A DNA stretch of 33,295 nucleotides, from positions 1 to 33,295 of the IMG/VR virus record IMGVR_UViG_3300030328_002917. One strand, 5' to 3'. The translations under genes were made by a program, and so were the position numbers. The notes under the pieces were generated by a model. The model saw only the letters and a list, made by a program, of their open reading frames with translations. It was not told the origin of the DNA and made no database searches. This DNA comes from a virus. Below, one piece after another: positions 29,994 to 33,295 of the stretch (the stretch's first letter is position 1; each line of letters begins with the position of its first letter).

Positions 29994-30327
29994 GTCTCAG
30001 GGGGAAACACCAACTAGAGGCAAGCGTTGAGTGGTGGGGATGGTGGAGATGTGGTGTAGATGTATTTAATACATCCACACCACGGCTAATTTTTTCGGTT
30101 TCAACGAGTTATAGATGGGGGTGGAGATGGTGGAGATGTTTTTCTCTAAAAGTATAGAGAGATAAGGGGATCCCCCAAAACCACCACTTTTTAACCCTAT
30201 GTCCGCGGCCCACGGAACTTTGTCAAAAACATCCCCACCATCTCCACCACTTTGGGTTAACTCCCTGACCTTCAACTACTTAAGGTGGTGGAGATGCCTA
30301 AATACTATCCCCACCATCTCCACCACT
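29994..30327. repeat. Iteron-like origin candidate (GTGGAGATG repeats in both orientations)
   Basis: This 330-bp region between convergent genes holds no gene. Repeats: 30030-30051, the tandem pair GTGGAGATG at 30121-30138, GGTGGTGGAGATG at 30284-30296, and the inverse unit ATCCCCACCATCTCCACCACT at 30231-30251 and 30307-30327 (the latter overlaps a stop codon). A 15-bp inverted repeat with one mismatch (GTGGTGTAGATGTAT 30051-30065 / 30069-30083) carries a 17-bp palindrome. GGGGATCCCC (30166-30175) and AT-rich stretches lie between. Adjacent primase-helicase and polymerase genes favour an origin or replication-control site. Confidence 0.6.
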
Positions 30328-30517
30328 ACCCCAACCAAGGGTACTTGCTCTTGCCAGATCCGATGAATTCTAGGTAAACATACCTAATAGCGGAGTCTAG
30401 ACTAGGGAACAGGGCGACTGGCCGCTTGCTCCAGAATAACACCACACCATCTTCTGCCTCGTACATACGCGCTTTGTTAAACGCACACAATAACTTCGGC
30501 ATACCTGAATCGGCCAT
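30326..30517 (-). CDS. Small hypothetical protein (63 aa)
   Basis: MADSGMPKLLCAFNKARMY then EDGVVLFWSKRPVALFPSL and an aromatic end (YVYLEFIGSGKSKYPWLG). No family recognised. It lies at the 3' end of the replication operon, with its stop inside the last iteron-like repeat. Confidence 0.55.
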   Translation of the reverse strand: MADSGMPKLLCAFNKARMYEAEDGVVLFWSKRPVALFPSLDSAIRYVYLEFIGSGKSKYPWLG

Positions 30518-30525
30518 GCCTTAAT

Positions 30526-30921
30526 CTACCCTACAAACTCCTTCGACGCAGCTGCGATTGTCTGCTGATTTTGTTCAAACACCTCCGCGGTTATGCGTTT
30601 AGCTAGGTCTTCAAGGACAGTCGCGTGGATCAAACCCGTCATGTCCTTAGGACCTTCTATAGAGTTCATGTTGATCCGGGTCCTCAGTATACGCTTCTTA
30701 CCGTTGATCCTGTAGTATATGCGGACGATGTACTCCCACTTGTCTGTGTCAGAGCATATGTCGGCCCTCACTTTGAGGTCATTATCTATTTCGACACTCC
30801 CTATGTGAGTCGTGCTAAACTTGTCTTCGAATTCCCGCAGCCTCTTGGCATGCTCAGCCTTTTCCCGCTTTTTTAAGGTCTTCTGTACGTGTTCTTCTAT
30901 GGCTTCTTTGTATGCATTCAT
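30526..30921 (-). CDS. Hypothetical protein with coiled-coil start (131 aa)
   Basis: The N-terminal 40 residues are highly charged and helical (EAIEEHVQKTLKKREKAEHAK in two parts), followed by a strand-rich domain (VEIDNDLKVRADICSD, YIVRIYYRINGKKRILRTR) and a helical end. It may bind nucleic acid. Its ATG overlaps the stop of the primase-helicase gene (TAATG), so it belongs to the replication operon. Confidence 0.65.
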   Translation of the reverse strand: MNAYKEAIEEHVQKTLKKREKAEHAKRLREFEDKFSTTHIGSVEIDNDLKVRADICSDTDKWEYIVRIYYRINGKKRILRTRINMNSIEGPKDMTGLIHATVLEDLAKRITAEVFEQNQQTIAAASKEFVG

Positions 30922-33044
30922 TACATACTTATATTATACGTAACTGCGCCCCTGACAAGTCTTTTCGAAATTTTTGAGGGGTATTGGGAGGCCATCTTCG
31001 ACATCGTCCGCCCAAACACGATTTTGTTCAGGTTCCGGGTGAACACCCTCAACTCGTCAAAAGTCTCCATATTGCCCATCAACTCACTAACATTCCCCTC
31101 CCAAGCGTCCGCACCGGACCTCAGCTTCCACCAAAACTGCAACATCTCCCAATCTCGCTGTTCTGCCGACAAGTCTTTGGCCATCGAAATAATGTCCGGA
31201 TGGTGGTAAGTGTTGATTCCAAACCTTCCAGAAGCGCCCTCAGTTACGTGCTCAGGTGGGGTGTACTCCTTTAAAAGCCACTGCAGAGCGTGTGGGAGTT
31301 CCTTGTTTATGACCAACTCAATTTCCCGATGGGTTTTGCCCCGGAACCACGGTTGGTACGAACTAGACATTTTGAGGATCATTAGTTTGTCCAGAATAGT
31401 CCCATCCAAGTTGGGGAGAACGGCTAAGGAGTCTGCGTCCGTGTTCGTGGTGACAACAACTCGCCCCCGCCGTTCTATATCTACGGGCTCCCGGTACATT
31501 GCTCGCACAGTCATCTTGGGTGACGCTGTAAGCTTCTTAACCATCTCACTAAACCTACGATGCTCCGAAATAGACGCGGCCGAAGTATTGTCATCCACAT
31601 ACCAAACAGCCGACTCAGCCAACTCCTTGTTAAAGTTCTCTTTACCCATTAAAAACGGACCTGCATCGGCGCCCCCATTAAATATCTTGGGTAATATATG
31701 TGTCGAGAACAGGGATTTACCGAAGTCAGCATCTCCTGCAATTATTATAGAATGTCCCGCGCGGACATCCCCCGTCAGTGCAGACTCATAGAACCGCTGT
31801 AACCATGCAAGCAGGTAGTGGGTAGACCGGGGGTCTGCCATCCACTCATTCCACCAGTCATATAAAGTCGGCCACTCTGAAGGGTCCGGATTTTCTGCTG
31901 GAGCCAACACACGCACATGCGCATGGGTGTTTATATACCTCTTAGCCCCGACATTGACCGTCTCACTGAAATTAAACAAGAAGGGGGCCGCGCCATGAAT
32001 GCGACGCTCATCCTGCACGTAAATGAGCACCTCATCAATTTCTGACGCGGGATCCCCCTTCTTGCGAGGCTTGTTGGAGAATCCAGCCAAGCGAAGCCTC
32101 GTTACGAAGTCCTCCTTCAATACAGGACTCCAAACTTTTCTGCCGTCCTTAACCCAATACTTCTGACCGTCGAACCAAGTGTCCTCGACTGCGTCAGCCA
32201 ACTTCTTCTCGCGGTAGCTTTCCACGAACTGCTCCCCCAGAATTTCACTCCACGAAACAAAACTCTTACCCGCCCGAGTCGAGTAACTCCACACACCACC
32301 TTGCTGGACAATACACCCAACCCTGTCCACACCATCATCAATCCAAAACAGCGGACCACGACACCCAATATCAAACTCCCCGTGCCACCTACCCGGGAAC
32401 ATATCTTCCACCTTGTCAGCAACCACCTCCATAGGTATTGTGACCTTTCCCCTAGGTCCCGATGTCTTTTTCGCACAATCAAAGAACAGAGTTTCCAGCT
32501 TGGGAGCAGCCAGTGGATCAGCCACCTTTATCCAAGATGAACCTAACTCCCAATACATGGCAGGGTTCATGGATGCATTATCAAATCCCTTCAAAAGAGT
32601 CTTGGCTTTCGTACCCGACGCCAAAGAGTCATAAAGTTTCCCTAGAAGGACCTCATCATCAGCGGGGAGCGATTTCTCAAATTCCCAAACCGCCCGGATC
32701 TTTCCTGAGTAGGTTTTTGAAATCCAAGTCGGGGCCCAACCGCCCGGAGATTTCTTTAAAACCTTCGCGACAAGCTTCTTCATATCCGAAGCATCAATAT
32801 CCCCATCGTAGTCTGCGACGAACCCGTGCATACGAAACGGAGGGTTGGAAGAACCCACCCGGTCATGGGGGTTAACTCCCTCTATAGTTGAGTAAAACGT
32901 GTGCTTTGTCGATGAGTCGACGCACCATTCCCGGAATCCCTCCTTCGTGGAGAATGTAGGCACCTTTCCCACTAGGGCAGATGGATGCCTGTTAATTTTT
33001 GAGGCCGATTTTGAGCTAAGGTTATCTAGAGTGTAGTATTTCAT
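30921..33044 (-). CDS. Superfamily 3 primase-helicase (D5-like)
   Basis: 707 residues. The C-terminal helicase domain has Walker A GDADFGKS (437-444), Walker B AVWYVDDN (479-486, D484-D485), a motif C-like VVVTTNTD (529-536) and, later, an aromatic helical end. These fit SF3/D5-type phage DNA helicases. The N-terminal half has FVADYDGDID (75-84), an Asp-rich strand plausible as the metal site of an AEP-like primase or prim-pol domain, but key residues are not certain. The start ATG directly follows the DNA polymerase stop (TAAATG) with no Shine-Dalgarno, so it is coupled. An internal AUACCUAUG start (residue 205) would give a 503-residue helicase-only product. Confidence 0.85.
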   Translation of the reverse strand: MKYYTLDNLSSKSASKINRHPSALVGKVPTFSTKEGFREWCVDSSTKHTFYSTIEGVNPHDRVGSSNPPFRMHGFVADYDGDIDASDMKKLVAKVLKKSPGGWAPTWISKTYSGKIRAVWEFEKSLPADDEVLLGKLYDSLASGTKAKTLLKGFDNASMNPAMYWELGSSWIKVADPLAAPKLETLFFDCAKKTSGPRGKVTIPMEVVADKVEDMFPGRWHGEFDIGCRGPLFWIDDGVDRVGCIVQQGGVWSYSTRAGKSFVSWSEILGEQFVESYREKKLADAVEDTWFDGQKYWVKDGRKVWSPVLKEDFVTRLRLAGFSNKPRKKGDPASEIDEVLIYVQDERRIHGAAPFLFNFSETVNVGAKRYINTHAHVRVLAPAENPDPSEWPTLYDWWNEWMADPRSTHYLLAWLQRFYESALTGDVRAGHSIIIAGDADFGKSLFSTHILPKIFNGGADAGPFLMGKENFNKELAESAVWYVDDNTSAASISEHRRFSEMVKKLTASPKMTVRAMYREPVDIERRGRVVVTTNTDADSLAVLPNLDGTILDKLMILKMSSSYQPWFRGKTHREIELVINKELPHALQWLLKEYTPPEHVTEGASGRFGINTYHHPDIISMAKDLSAEQRDWEMLQFWWKLRSGADAWEGNVSELMGNMETFDELRVFTRNLNKIVFGRTMSKMASQYPSKISKRLVRGAVTYNISM
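32430..32438 (-). promoter_or_regulatory. Possible internal start motif AUACCUAUG in the primase-helicase
   Basis: The same nine bases used at several gene starts here occur in frame within the primase-helicase gene, ending at Met205. The position lies between the putative primase half and the helicase half. Chance occurrence cannot be excluded. Confidence 0.3.
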
Positions 33045-33295
33045 TTATTTTGTGTATCTCTCCATTTGTTCAACGTCAGTCCCGAGGGGCAGAGAGGCGC
33101 ACCACTCAGGGGGTTCAGACATGATCCTGTGAATATCTTCAGCGGCTTCTTTTGCGTTATCCAGATCAGTCTCAATTACAACTTCGTCGTGCACCCGCAG
33201 GATAACACTGTGTCCAGCTTTCCTCAGGGCTAGAACCCTGTCCATGAAGACGTCTCTCGCAAATGCCTGAGTGGCATTCTCAATCAACGTCCCCT
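33045..33295 (-). CDS. DNA polymerase family A, C-terminal fragment (cut by window end)
   Basis: The open frame runs off the right edge of the window; no start lies inside it. The visible C-terminus begins GTLIENATQAFARD, the conserved family A 'ENxxQAxARD' region, then VILRVHDEVVIE containing the motif C VHDE with its catalytic Asp. This is the end of a replicative DNA polymerase I-like enzyme, with 3'-terminal acidic helix and no extension. It is directly followed by the primase-helicase (TAAATG). Confidence 0.93.
   Translation of the reverse strand, partial: GTLIENATQAFARDVFMDRVLALRKAGHSVILRVHDEVVIETDLDNAKEAAEDIHRIMSEPPEWCASLPLGTDVEQMERYTK

Noticed and set aside
30919-30960. Promoter with TATAAT at the end of the primase-helicase gene
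   Set aside because: The -35-like TTGTCA lies only 14 bases away, too close, and the bases also encode the protein end.

Overview
The window looks like part of a tailed double-stranded DNA bacteriophage genome. The evidence is a giant virion-type protein with an embedded zincin motif, a family A DNA polymerase, a superfamily 3 primase-helicase, a Gp88-family protein and very dense packing of small genes, many unrecognised. No rRNA, tRNA, integrase or insertion sequence was seen. Genes read with the standard stop codons. The host cannot be named from this sequence; a Gram-negative aquatic bacterium is only a guess.

Layout. (1) 1-9668, plus strand: a virion protein of at least 3,174 residues followed by a coupled 46-residue membrane peptide. 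A terminator-like hairpin at 9699-9731 closes this block. (2) 9758-11428, minus strand: a GT34-like glycosyltransferase, a one-helix membrane protein, a secreted protein and a small acidic protein, below a strong minus-strand terminator at 11438-11472. (3) 11547-13488, minus: a small zincin, an HNH-like protein, three hypothetical proteins and an HD hydrolase of the RelA/SpoT type. (4) 13562-21737, minus: a Gp88-like Cys-rich protein, small DpnD/PcfM-like paralogues, and a VWA/zincin - MoxR AAA - DUF3150-like module. (5) 21738-27674: a divergent promoter/operator region, one plus-strand DNA-binding protein and a run of small minus-strand genes. Almost every gene here is separated by a structured spacer. 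(6) 27675-28905: about 1.2 kb without a convincing gene but packed with inverted repeats, best read as a large structured RNA on the minus strand. (7) 28906-29993: a minus-strand gene with terminator and a promoter/operator, then a lone plus-strand gene. (8) 29994-30327: a repeat-rich region resembling a replication origin. (9) 30326-33295, minus: two small genes, the primase-helicase and the C-terminus of DNA polymerase A (cut by the window end).

The most unusual property is the noncoding architecture. In the minus-strand block, spacers commonly combine a C/A-rich stretch just after the stop codon (in several places a 7-bp repeat), a G/C-rich hairpin, a second recurrent leader hairpin, and a start context AUACCUAUG in place of a Shine-Dalgarno sequence. 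Together with the large candidate RNA and the origin-like repeats, this suggests extensive RNA-level control. All RNA interpretations are inferences from reading complementarity by eye.
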